Origin: Pseudomonadota bacterium
GTDB lineage: Bacteria; Pseudomonadota; Gammaproteobacteria; Steroidobacterales; Steroidobacteraceae
NCBI GenBank assembly: GCA_021805865.1
Contig: JAJZDX010000016.1
Location: 1-64,000, forward strand
DNA length: 64,000 nucleotides
Direction of reading: 5' to 3'
In this document: piece after piece, positions 8,561 to 16,074 of the stretch
Layout of the letters: the number at the start of each line of letters is the position of its first letter
Numbering within the stretch: position 1 is the stretch's first letter
Translations under genes and position numbers: made by a program
Notes under the pieces: model-generated
What the model saw: only the letters and a program-made list of their open reading frames with translations
Database searches by the model: none
Told to the model about the DNA's origin: nothing

Positions 8561-9362
8561 CGACGTACATCACCTGACCGGTGCAGAAATCCGAGGCCGG
8601 CGAGAGCAGATAGAGAGCCATGCCGATGAGGTCATCGACTTCGGCCAGCCGACCCAGCGGAATGCGCGACAGCGAGCGTTTCCTGGTGGCCTGGCCCAGC
8701 TCGTCGTCGCCGAACATCCAGGCGGTGAGCTTGGAGCGGAATACCGTGGGCGCGATGGCGTTCACGGTGATGCCGTATTTTGCCCACTCGGTGGCGAGTA
8801 CGCGCGTCAGGGCGTCGGTAGCGCCCTTGGACGTACAGTAGGCCGTATATCCGGAGATATTGCCATGGCGCCCGCGCACAGAGGACATCAGCAGGACCTT
8901 GCCCTTCACCGACTTGTCGATGAAGTACGTCCCCACCGATTTGGCCATGAACCAGGCGCCACGGACGTTTGCGTCCATCACCGCCTGCCAGTCCTCATAC
9001 TTCATCTCGTGGATGAACCCGGCCTTGTTGTAGCCTGAGGCGATGACGAGCTGGTCGATCCGCCCGAATGCCGACAGCGCCGAATCGCGCATGCGGTACG
9101 CGTCCTCGAGGCTGTCGGGCCGGGCATGAACGACGTTGACCGCGCCCTTGCCGAGCGAGCGGACCTCGTCAGCGACGCCGTCAAGCTCGGCTCTCGATGC
9201 GCCCGCGATGGTAACATTGGCGCCGAGCGCAGCGAGCGCGAGTGCCACGCCACGGCCAAAGGCGCCCGAGCCGCCGGTGATCAGCGCCGACTTGCCGCTG
9301 ACGTCGAACAGAGAAAGCGGATTTCGCAAGCCCTCGGTGATGCCGAGTGATTCGCCGGTCAT
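8538..9362 (-). CDS. SDR-family oxidoreductase; candidate phloroglucinol reductase
   Basis: This 274-aa classical SDR has the cofactor motif ALITGGSGAFGRGVALALAA, the catalytic Ser in LLMSSVRGRHG, the YxxxK motif in GYTAYCTSKGATDALTRVLA and a VMYVDGGYTAG end. It is closely related to the SDR at 47603-48403, sharing TVFRSKLTAWMF/TVFRSPLTAWMF. Both sit between a dehydrogenase and a cupin-cyclase pair. In the known phloroglucinol pathway an NADPH-dependent SDR reduces phloroglucinol to dihydrophloroglucinol, so that is the best candidate reaction. It overlaps the upstream cupin by ATGA and the downstream dehydrogenase by 23 bases. Confidence 0.85.
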   Translation of the reverse strand: MTGESLGITEGLRNPLSLFDVSGKSALITGGSGAFGRGVALALAALGANVTIAGASRAELDGVADEVRSLGKGAVNVVHARPDSLEDAYRMRDSALSAFGRIDQLVIASGYNKAGFIHEMKYEDWQAVMDANVRGAWFMAKSVGTYFIDKSVKGKVLLMSSVRGRHGNISGYTAYCTSKGATDALTRVLATEWAKYGITVNAIAPTVFRSKLTAWMFGDDELGQATRKRSLSRIPLGRLAEVDDLIGMALYLLSPASDFCTGQVMYVDGGYTAG

Positions 9363-9706
9363 TTGGCCTCCTGGGCGGGCAGCACCACCACCATCATGTG
9401 GGCGACGGTGTTGCCGCGATTTTCAATGGCACGCGCTTCCCCCGGGGCGAGATGGCACGAGTCCATCGCTCCGAGCGTCGTCTCGCCCTCATCCGTGATG
9501 AGGGTAACGGCGCCCTCCAGCACCACATAGACCTTCTCGGTCGACGAGGCCGAGCGCTGCGCGCCGCCACCGGGTAGAAAATAGGAGAGCGACACCAGCA
9601 CACCGCTGGTCTTCGAGGCCTGGCCCCCTTGCAGCATCAGCCCGGCCATCTCGTAATGGCCCTTGGTGTCGTAACGCCTGGCGTCGACGAAGCGTGTGAC
9701 CTGCAC
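9359..9706 (-). CDS. Small cupin-domain protein
   Basis: This 115-aa single-domain cupin has the two conserved beta-barrel motifs as SLSYFLPGGGAQRSASSTEKVYVVLEGAVTL and MDSCHLAPGEARAIENRGN. No ATG fits, so the GTG at 9706 is chosen. It lies just after the cyclase stop, and the cyclase 3' end supplies a purine-rich GGGAGGG. The metal-binding His/Glu set is only partly present (Glu in STEKVYVVLEG), so catalysis is uncertain. A homologue at 48418-48762 sits in the same position of the second module. It may be an isomerase, a binding protein or a stabiliser for unstable dihydroaromatic intermediates (inference). Confidence 0.72.
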   Translation of the reverse strand: MQVTRFVDARRYDTKGHYEMAGLMLQGGQASKTSGVLVSLSYFLPGGGAQRSASSTEKVYVVLEGAVTLITDEGETTLGAMDSCHLAPGEARAIENRGNTVAHMMVVVLPAQEAK

Positions 9707-9708
9707 GT

Positions 9709-10506
9709 TCAGCCCTCCCCGCCCATGCGGTATTTCTGCTCGGGATCGATGACGGCGATGACGCGCACCACGCATCCCTCGCCCTGCGGCCACCGCCACG
9801 GGAATGCCATGAAGGTGCAACGCTTGCCGGTGACAGCATCGAGTTCCCCGCCGACGTTTTCGATGCCGGGAATGCCCGCGCCGAGCATGATCTTGTGCGC
9901 CGGCTCCCAATAGGGGAAGTCGTCGAGGATATCGCGACCGGTCAACGCGCGGTATTCGTCGTTGAGATAGGCGTGCGATGGCCCGGGACCGTGATCGGCA
10001 ATCTTCGTGCCGAGCGGATGATCGAGCGCCTGCACGTCCACGCCAACCATCTTGACGCCGCGCTCCACAATCCACTCAGCGGCCTCTTTGTAAAGACCGG
10101 GTGAATAGGCGTAGTAGTTGTCGTTATCGCCAAGATTGTGATGACTGCCGGTGTTGATCATCAGAATGTCGCCGCGCCGGATAGTCGGCGTCGCCTTTTC
10201 CAGGTCGTCCGGCGTAATCACGCCCCACTTGCCTTTTGGGATTGACACGGCGACGCCGGTGCCGAAATAACGCCAGGGCTCGTAATCGGTCAGCGTCCTG
10301 CCGTTTTCGGTCACGTGGATCTGCGCGTCCATATGCGTGGAACGGTGCATGATCCCTTCATATTGCTGCACTAGCATGCCGTCCTTGGCATGATACTTGA
10401 GTGTGCGGATGTTGAGATTAGGGCTCGACGGCCATTGCGGTGCGCCGTGATAGATCCCGTTGCTGAGATCGTAATAAACGAGGCCGTTGTGGGCGTTGAC
10501 GGGCAT
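9709..10506 (-). CDS. Cyclase-family (PF04199) metal-dependent hydrolase; candidate dihydrophloroglucinol cyclohydrolase
   Basis: This 265-aa protein of the cyclase/kynurenine formamidase-like family carries a variant of the metal motif HxGTHxDxPxH, here HRSTHMDAQIH (Gly to Ser, Pro to Gln). It also has DVQALDHPLGT, PGIENVGGELDAVTG and MAFPWRWPQGEGCVVRVIAV, which it shares with the cyclases at 10518-11327 and 48765-49607. This family opens dihydrophloroglucinol in Clostridium scatologenes (from memory), and the neighbouring SDR and dehydrogenase make that a likely reaction. The start is MPVNAH at 10506, 11 bases after the preceding cyclase stop; the longer ORF reading is a leader overlapping that gene. 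Confidence 0.82.
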   Translation of the reverse strand: MPVNAHNGLVYYDLSNGIYHGAPQWPSSPNLNIRTLKYHAKDGMLVQQYEGIMHRSTHMDAQIHVTENGRTLTDYEPWRYFGTGVAVSIPKGKWGVITPDDLEKATPTIRRGDILMINTGSHHNLGDNDNYYAYSPGLYKEAAEWIVERGVKMVGVDVQALDHPLGTKIADHGPGPSHAYLNDEYRALTGRDILDDFPYWEPAHKIMLGAGIPGIENVGGELDAVTGKRCTFMAFPWRWPQGEGCVVRVIAVIDPEQKYRMGGEG

Positions 10507-10517
10507 GATTCTCTCGC

Positions 10518-11327
10518 TCAGCCTCCGGTTCCGGTTTCGATGCGGTACCGGCCCGAGGGGTCGGTGAGTGCCATCAGCCGCACGGTGCACGCATCGCCGT
10601 CAGTCCAGCGCCACGGCGCCGCATGGATCGTGCAGCGTGTATTCAGCACCTGACCGATGTCGCCTCCGACATTCTCGATGGTGGGAACTCCGGCGGCCAG
10701 CAGCAGCCGGTGCGCGGGATTCCACTCCGGGAAATCCACCTTTGGATCGCGCCCGGTTTCATCCTGGTACTTCTTCGGCAATCGCTTCATCAGCGGGCCG
10801 CCTCGGTGCAGTCCGAGCGAAGTGGCGAGCGGATGGTCGATGGCGGGTGTATCGATACCGACGAGAATCGCGCCTTTGTCGACCAGCCATTTGGCCGCCT
10901 CTTTGGCGAGACCCGGCGCCTCACCGAAATATTCCTGGCTGTCGGAAAACTTCTCGTGCCAGCCCGTGACGATGAGCACGATGTCGCCCTTCTGCACCCC
11001 TGGCCGGGCCTGTTCGAGATCGGCTGCCGTCACCAGATCCCAGCGCCCCTTGCGGATCGAAAGGACCACGCCGCTGCCGAAGAAGCGGTAGATCGGCAGA
11101 TCGCCGACGAACGCACTGCCCTGAATGAGGTGGATGGGCGCATTGACGTGCGTCGACACGTGCATGTTAGTGACGATCTTTTGGCTCATCACCCCGTCAC
11201 GGGCATGATTGACGCCGCGCACGATCTGCACCTCCGCATCACCCGGCCACACTGGAACACCGTGGCCCCACTCGTGGCTCAGCTCTACGAACCGCAGTCC
11301 GGTTTCGGGCTCAATGCACTCCACCAC
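10518..11327 (-). CDS. Cyclase-family (PF04199) hydrolase with altered metal motif
   Basis: This 269-aa paralogue of the adjacent cyclase is probably the first gene of the 11327-7032 operon. Recognisable blocks are LRFVELSHEWGHGVPVWPG, IDTPAIDHPLATSLG, PTIENVGGDIGQ and HAAPWRWTDGDACTVRLMAL. The metal motif is HVSTHVNAPIH: the family Asp is Asn and the Gly is Ser. This could change the metal or the activity, or make it a partner subunit of the neighbouring cyclase. Possible roles are hydrolysis of a cyclic 1,3-dione or a non-catalytic partner. Confidence 0.8.
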   Translation of the reverse strand: MVECIEPETGLRFVELSHEWGHGVPVWPGDAEVQIVRGVNHARDGVMSQKIVTNMHVSTHVNAPIHLIQGSAFVGDLPIYRFFGSGVVLSIRKGRWDLVTAADLEQARPGVQKGDIVLIVTGWHEKFSDSQEYFGEAPGLAKEAAKWLVDKGAILVGIDTPAIDHPLATSLGLHRGGPLMKRLPKKYQDETGRDPKVDFPEWNPAHRLLLAAGVPTIENVGGDIGQVLNTRCTIHAAPWRWTDGDACTVRLMALTDPSGRYRIETGTGG

Positions 11328-11451
11328 GTGTTGCCTCTTTCGCCGCTTGTGGCGCCTTAATGTCGGTCCGATCGTAGGCGCGCCTTCGCATGCCGTCTAA
11401 TGATTTCCGCGCGCCGATGCATAACTCGGAGCTATGGCTCATCCGGGAAGC

Positions 11452-12231
11452 TCAGGAGAGCACCAGCCGCATCAGCTCGTTCTGGCTGGAGATGCGCAGG
11501 CGCGCATACGCGCGCCGGCGGAACGTCAGCACGGTATTCAGCGAAATGCCGAGCTTCAGCGCGATGGCTTCAGAGAAAAATCCACGCACGATCAGCGCGC
11601 AGACCTCGAGTTGACGCCTGGGCATGCTGGGGCAGAGGTAGCGCAGGCGCTCCAGATACTCGAAGTCCTCGCCGCCGTCTGCCTTCGCGGCCCAGGCATC
11701 ATGGCGTGCGATGAGCGCAACCAGCGTATCCCCCGCCCCCGCGATGGCCTCCATGCCGCGGTCGAAGGTGCGGTTGCCGCGACCGCGGTACAAGTTCAGG
11801 CGGATAACGCTGTCGCCCGCACGGCGCATGATGGTAAGGCGGTTGATGAGCTTGATCGCTGCGTAGCAGTGCTCCCGATAGCGGGCATGAGGAATTTCCT
11901 CAGCGCCGATTACCATGGTGCGGCAGGAAGCTCCGGGCGCGGCATCGGGCACTACACGGTTGGCCGGATCAAAGCGCCAATAATCGGCAATGTACCGGTC
12001 TGCGATCTGGCGCGAGACCGGCACGTCGCCGACGTTTTCGGCAAAAATCAGCCGCGGCGCATTTGCGGCGCTGAATGCAAAGGACGTGACGCTGTGGCAG
12101 TCGGTGAATTTCCGCGCCACCTGAAAAAGCCGGCGCGAAAACTCCGGCCGCCCCAGCGCCGCGATGAGGTCCGGCATTTCCCCGTAGAAAGCACCTGCAG
12201 AGGCGTACGGTGACGAGCCTATCTCGATCAT
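11452..12231 (-). CDS. LuxR-type transcriptional regulator
   Basis: This 259-aa protein has an N-terminal sensor-like region of unknown family (about 1-185) and a C-terminal LuxR/GerE HTH: LCPSMPRRQLEVCALIVRGF, then SEAIALKLGISLNTVLTFRRRAYARL. The HTH follows the NarL/LuxR pattern of a leading R-x-x-E-V, KLGIS and NTV. It lies 65 bases after the TH-A beta stop on the same strand and 124 bases before the first cyclase of module 1. It could control either or both. No phosphoacceptor receiver domain is evident. Confidence 0.82.
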   Translation of the reverse strand: MIEIGSSPYASAGAFYGEMPDLIAALGRPEFSRRLFQVARKFTDCHSVTSFAFSAANAPRLIFAENVGDVPVSRQIADRYIADYWRFDPANRVVPDAAPGASCRTMVIGAEEIPHARYREHCYAAIKLINRLTIMRRAGDSVIRLNLYRGRGNRTFDRGMEAIAGAGDTLVALIARHDAWAAKADGGEDFEYLERLRYLCPSMPRRQLEVCALIVRGFFSEAIALKLGISLNTVLTFRRRAYARLRISSQNELMRLVLS

Positions 12232-12296
12232 CTTGTGCTCCTTCCCCGTTTGGGCTCCGCTGCGCCGGCGACGATCTCGCCATGGTCAGCCCGCTG

Positions 12297-13106
12297 TCAG
12301 GACATGCCCATGGCGATGTCGCCGAGGTTGACGTCCCTGGCTGCGTCGATGGTTTCGATGGTCCTGCTTTTGCCGTCCTTCTCGAATTTGAGCGAGAACG
12401 TACGCCCTTCCGGCAGACCCTCGAACCAGAAATCCCCGAAGCCGTCGGTTTCGACTTGGTAGGTCTCCCGGCTCGCCATGTCGGTCAGGGTGCAGGTGGC
12501 GCCGATGATGACTTCCTTCTCGATGGGGTCGTAGAGCGTGCCGGCCACGAAAGTCTTGGGTATATTGAGGTAAATCACGCGGCCCTTGCAGCCCTTGGGC
12601 TGCTCGCCCGCCTTCGCAATCAGGTCCTTGATCTCCTCTTCCTCGCCGAAATGCAGCGCCCCGCTGGCGCAGGCGTCCACGCAGCGCGGCACATCCCAGC
12701 CGTCATCGAGCAGATGGGCGCAGCCGGTGCATTTCTGCGCCAGGTTCATGCCTTCGTTGAAAAACAGCGCGTCATGCGGGCAGGAATCCGGACACAGCTT
12801 GCAGCCCGTACACTTGTCGGGATCGATGATGACGAGCCCGTCCGCCCGCCGGTAGATCGCCCCCGGAGCACAGATCTTCATGCATGGCGCATCCTCGCAA
12901 TGCATGCACATCTGGGGAAAGTACGACACCCGCACCTTCGGTACCGTGCCACGCGTGGTCTCCTTGAGGCGGATCCAAAACTGCCCGGTATCGGGCTGCG
13001 GGCGGGTATAGGGCATCCAGTCGTTGCCGACATGCTCGTCCTTGCAGGCAATCTGGCAGCAGTAGCAGCCGTTGCAAATATCCAAATCGAGAACGAAGGT
13101 TTTCAT
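12297..13106 (-). CDS. Transhydroxylase-family beta subunit, TH-A (ferredoxin-type with C-terminal beta domain)
   Basis: This 269-aa Fe-S subunit of a DMSO-reductase-superfamily enzyme has four cysteine motifs: CNGCYCCQIAC, CMHCEDAPCMKIC, CTGCKLCPDSC and the split CTGCAH...PRCVDAC. That is enough for four [4Fe-4S] clusters. The last 80 or so residues (VAGTLYDPIEKEVIIGATCTL, TDGFGDFWFEGLPEGRTF) form a Cna-B/transthyretin-like beta domain, a hallmark of the pyrogallol-phloroglucinol transhydroxylase beta subunit. The start is ATG 13106, giving an ATGA overlap with the alpha stop; the longer ORF only adds alpha sequence. The protein is expected to be cytoplasmic, with no signal. It may serve both TH-A alpha and the orphan TH-B alpha. 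Confidence 0.87.
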   Translation of the reverse strand: MKTFVLDLDICNGCYCCQIACKDEHVGNDWMPYTRPQPDTGQFWIRLKETTRGTVPKVRVSYFPQMCMHCEDAPCMKICAPGAIYRRADGLVIIDPDKCTGCKLCPDSCPHDALFFNEGMNLAQKCTGCAHLLDDGWDVPRCVDACASGALHFGEEEEIKDLIAKAGEQPKGCKGRVIYLNIPKTFVAGTLYDPIEKEVIIGATCTLTDMASRETYQVETDGFGDFWFEGLPEGRTFSLKFEKDGKSRTIETIDAARDVNLGDIAMGMS

Positions 13107-15712
13107 TGCGCATCTTCCTGTTGAACGACCCAGGCTTCGAAGCGCAGGCCCGCCGCCGGATCGTATGGTCTTGCGAAAGCTTCGGGATTCGCCGCCCGCC
13201 ACTGGTCCCAGTCCTCGCCCGTGACTTTGGCGACCTCCACCAGATAGCCGCTGGTCGCCTGGCCCACCGCGTTCTTCGAGGTGGTGCCGGTGGGAGCGAT
13301 GGTGTTGATGGCGCCGCCGCGGTCCACTTTGCCGAGGATGATCGGATCGATGCGTGCGCCGTGATCGATATAGGCGACCCCCGGGCGCAGCCGCTCGGTG
13401 ACATAGGCGCCGCCGAGCACGATGCCGCGCTCGTTGAAGATCTTGATGATGTCGCCGTGCTGGATGCCGCGCTTGGCCGCCTCGGAAGTGTGGATCCAGA
13501 TCGGCTCGTATTTGTAGCCGTCGGGACCGGTGATCTTGCAGGTCGGCGCCTCGCGGGTCCAGGTGATGTCATCGCACTGGGCATGGACGCGCCAGTGCCC
13601 GTGGTTGGACATCAGCAGCAGCGGATAGGCCTTGGCGCGCGGACTGGTGAGCCGCTCGTCATGCATCTCGCTCTTCTCCACCCATTGAGGGCTGGGCGGG
13701 CGCTCCTTGTCGTGCGGAAAGTGCTTGGCCAGGCGCTCGGAATAGAATTCCAGCTTCTTCGAGGGCGTGCCGAGCGGATGCTTTTGCGGATCCTCGGCGA
13801 ACTTGCGCCAGCCGGGCAAGTCCTTTTCCCAGTCCTCGGCCACCTGGTAGAGGTAGTAGCCCTTCTCGCGAAACTCCTCCCAGCTGATCATCCGCTCGAG
13901 CTTCATGTAGCCGAAGACCTTCTTCTGAAGATCTTCGGTGGTGAGGCCCTCGGAGACCTGCTTGTCGTAGCCGAGCTTCCTGGCGATCTCGTAGACGATC
14001 TCGTAATCGCTCTTGGATTCGCCGATCGGCTCGATCGCCTTGTCGCACAGCATCACGTCGGCGAACTGGCCGCCCTGGCGCACGTTGGTGACGATGTCGT
14101 CCACTTCCATGTGTGTGTTGGCGGGCAGGATGATGTCGGAGAACAGGCAGTCGTTCTCCAGCCACGGATGCTGGGCGATGATGCATTCCACCTGCTCGCT
14201 GCGCAGCGCCTTCTCGGTGTCGTTGCCGCCGTTCCAGCAGGTGGTGCGGCAGGGGCAGTCCGTCCACATCATGCGGATGCGCGCGCTGTCTTTGCCGGCG
14301 ATGGGGAACTGGTACTCCATGAACTGGTTGGCGACATTGCCCTCGATGGAGCCTATGCCGTGGAACTTCAGCGGCTCCTCGGTGAGCAGATGGGTATGCA
14401 CCAGCGTCTTGGGCAGCGCCGATTCCTGCCAATTGGCGATCGACGACAAGGTCGGGATGGCGAGTCTTTCCTCGATTTCGGGATTGAAGAACGAGGTGCC
14501 GGCCAGGCCCTCCATGCGCGGCATCCCCCAGTAAGTCATCTGGTGCTGGTGCACGCCCGGCTTGCCGAGGCCCTGCATGCCGAGCAGGCACACCTCCATA
14601 CGCGCCGGCTCGTGCGAGTACGGCCCGCGCGTATAGCCGCCGCCGAAGTAATGCGCGATTGAGGTGCGCTTTTTCGCGAATTCGCGCGCCAGGGCCTTGA
14701 TGGTCCATTCCGGCACGCCGCATTTGGGCGAGGCCCAGGCCGGCGTCTTCGGCACGCCGTCGGTCTCGCCCATCACATAAGCGGAGAACTTGTCGAAGCC
14801 CACGACGTGGGTGTCCACATAGTCCTTGTCGTAGGTATCCTCCTTGATCCATGTGTAGGCGATCGCAAGCTGCATCGCCACGTCCGTATTCGGCAGCACC
14901 GGAATCCATTTGTTGGCATGCACGGCGGCGCCGTAGTTCAGATCCGGACAGATATACACCTGCTTGATGCCGATATCGCGCCAGAAATACATCAGCTTGC
15001 TGGCGAACTGGCCGGTGAATCCCCAGGGCGTGGTTTCCGGATCGCACCCCCAGAACAGGCACATCTCGGTGTGCTCGGTCGAGTCCTTCACGATGTTGGC
15101 CGCCGGCCAATACATGCCCTGGGTGCCCTGTCCCCAGACGTGCTTGGCGCCCCAGTACCAGCCTTCCCAGCTGTCCGGATTGCGCACCTGAAGAGTGAAA
15201 CCGCCCATGTGATCGAGCAGCAGGCCCGGCTGGCCATGCGGGGAATGAATCGTTTTGCACTCGCCGTGGCCGTCGCCCTGCATCAGGATGGCATTGACCC
15301 CGTATTTCGCATGGATGCGCCTGATCTCGTCGGCGATGATGGTGGTCACCTCGTCCCACGAGGCGCGGCGGAATTTGCTCTTGCCGCGGTTCTGCGGATT
15401 GCGCTCCCCGTGCGGGTCCCAATCAACGCGAATCAGCGGGTACTTGATGCGGTTCGGCGAATAGACCCGCTTCTTGTAGGCGAGCGAATACGGCGATGGC
15501 ATGGATTTCCATTTGGGCTCCAGCACCTTGCCATCCTTCTGGAACTTCCATGACCGCATCTTCTTGCTGTCGTACTTCTCGTCGAAGCGGAACGGCCGCA
15601 CGCGCAGCACCTTGCCGTTCTTCACATCGATCATGCCTTCGGCGCCACCACCGAGGTGCCCGCCTAATCCCAGGGACCGGTAAACCGTCTTGTCGCCTCT
15701 TGTGCCACCCAT
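13103..15712 (-). CDS. Transhydroxylase-family molybdopterin alpha subunit, TH-A
   Basis: This 869-aa molybdopterin oxidoreductase of the pyrogallol-phloroglucinol transhydroxylase group is close to the 875 aa of the Pelobacter enzyme. No N-terminal Fe-S Cys motif is present, as in that enzyme. Landmarks are NRIKYPLIRVDWDPHGERNP, MQGDGHGECKTIHSPHGQ (His candidate near 149) and RNPDSWEGWYWGAKH, where Asp180-Ser181 match the catalytic Asp and the Mo-ligand Ser of the transhydroxylase family. The C-terminal dinucleotide-binding domain contains LLLMSNHGHWRVHAQCDD. RBS GGAGGT precedes the ATG. It is translationally coupled to the beta gene. Codons from about residue 74 onward are identical to TH-B. 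The exact phenol substrate is not determined. Confidence 0.88.
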   Translation of the reverse strand: MGGTRGDKTVYRSLGLGGHLGGGAEGMIDVKNGKVLRVRPFRFDEKYDSKKMRSWKFQKDGKVLEPKWKSMPSPYSLAYKKRVYSPNRIKYPLIRVDWDPHGERNPQNRGKSKFRRASWDEVTTIIADEIRRIHAKYGVNAILMQGDGHGECKTIHSPHGQPGLLLDHMGGFTLQVRNPDSWEGWYWGAKHVWGQGTQGMYWPAANIVKDSTEHTEMCLFWGCDPETTPWGFTGQFASKLMYFWRDIGIKQVYICPDLNYGAAVHANKWIPVLPNTDVAMQLAIAYTWIKEDTYDKDYVDTHVVGFDKFSAYVMGETDGVPKTPAWASPKCGVPEWTIKALAREFAKKRTSIAHYFGGGYTRGPYSHEPARMEVCLLGMQGLGKPGVHQHQMTYWGMPRMEGLAGTSFFNPEIEERLAIPTLSSIANWQESALPKTLVHTHLLTEEPLKFHGIGSIEGNVANQFMEYQFPIAGKDSARIRMMWTDCPCRTTCWNGGNDTEKALRSEQVECIIAQHPWLENDCLFSDIILPANTHMEVDDIVTNVRQGGQFADVMLCDKAIEPIGESKSDYEIVYEIARKLGYDKQVSEGLTTEDLQKKVFGYMKLERMISWEEFREKGYYLYQVAEDWEKDLPGWRKFAEDPQKHPLGTPSKKLEFYSERLAKHFPHDKERPPSPQWVEKSEMHDERLTSPRAKAYPLLLMSNHGHWRVHAQCDDITWTREAPTCKITGPDGYKYEPIWIHTSEAAKRGIQHGDIIKIFNERGIVLGGAYVTERLRPGVAYIDHGARIDPIILGKVDRGGAINTIAPTGTTSKNAVGQATSGYLVEVAKVTGEDWDQWRAANPEAFARPYDPAAGLRFEAWVVQQEDAQ
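13124..15493 (-). repeat. 2.37-kb direct repeat, copy 1 (TH-A alpha core)
   Basis: Bases 13124-15493 recur at 16105-18474 with a constant offset of 2981 bases. I found no difference in the stretches I compared, and the antisense 587-codon frames are letter-for-letter identical. Identity stops sharply inside both alpha genes: at the last 5-8 codons and in the first 75-80 codons, where the two copies differ at many positions. Confidence 0.9.
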
Positions 15713-16074
15713 CGTCGACCTCCGCGATGTCTGACCTGTTACTTGCCTCTGCAGCAGCCGGCCTGCTCAGCCGGGGCAGTGCTGCGTCTCGCGTATTGCC
15801 GCCCGCCTAGCTCGTCTCACTCATGATCCAGTCAATGACGTCGCGAGCGGAACGCGCTTGAGCAGATTCCCGGGGGACGCCCCGTGACGGGTGCCGCCCA
15901 ACTGCCCATCCTGACAGTGGGGTGCCGTTTGCCAGTGTCGCTTGCGGCACCGGGGTTGCAGGCCTCAGAGGGCCGGTCTGTCCCCGCCCATCGTTCGCCG
16001 CTACGCGGCTCACCCGGGAAAATCTGCTCGTCGGCCGCGCTTCTACGTGGCAGCTCCGCAGCGGATGGTTCGAG
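15713..16074. other. 362-bp spacer between the two identical-core alpha genes
   Basis: This spacer holds the ribosome-binding region of TH-A alpha (GGAGGT before its ATG, reading leftwards) and otherwise no recognisable gene. In particular no ferredoxin-like beta subunit or fragment follows the TH-B alpha stop codon, so TH-B is an orphan alpha. The longer minus-strand ORF crossing it is a shadow frame of the alpha gene. Confidence 0.6.
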
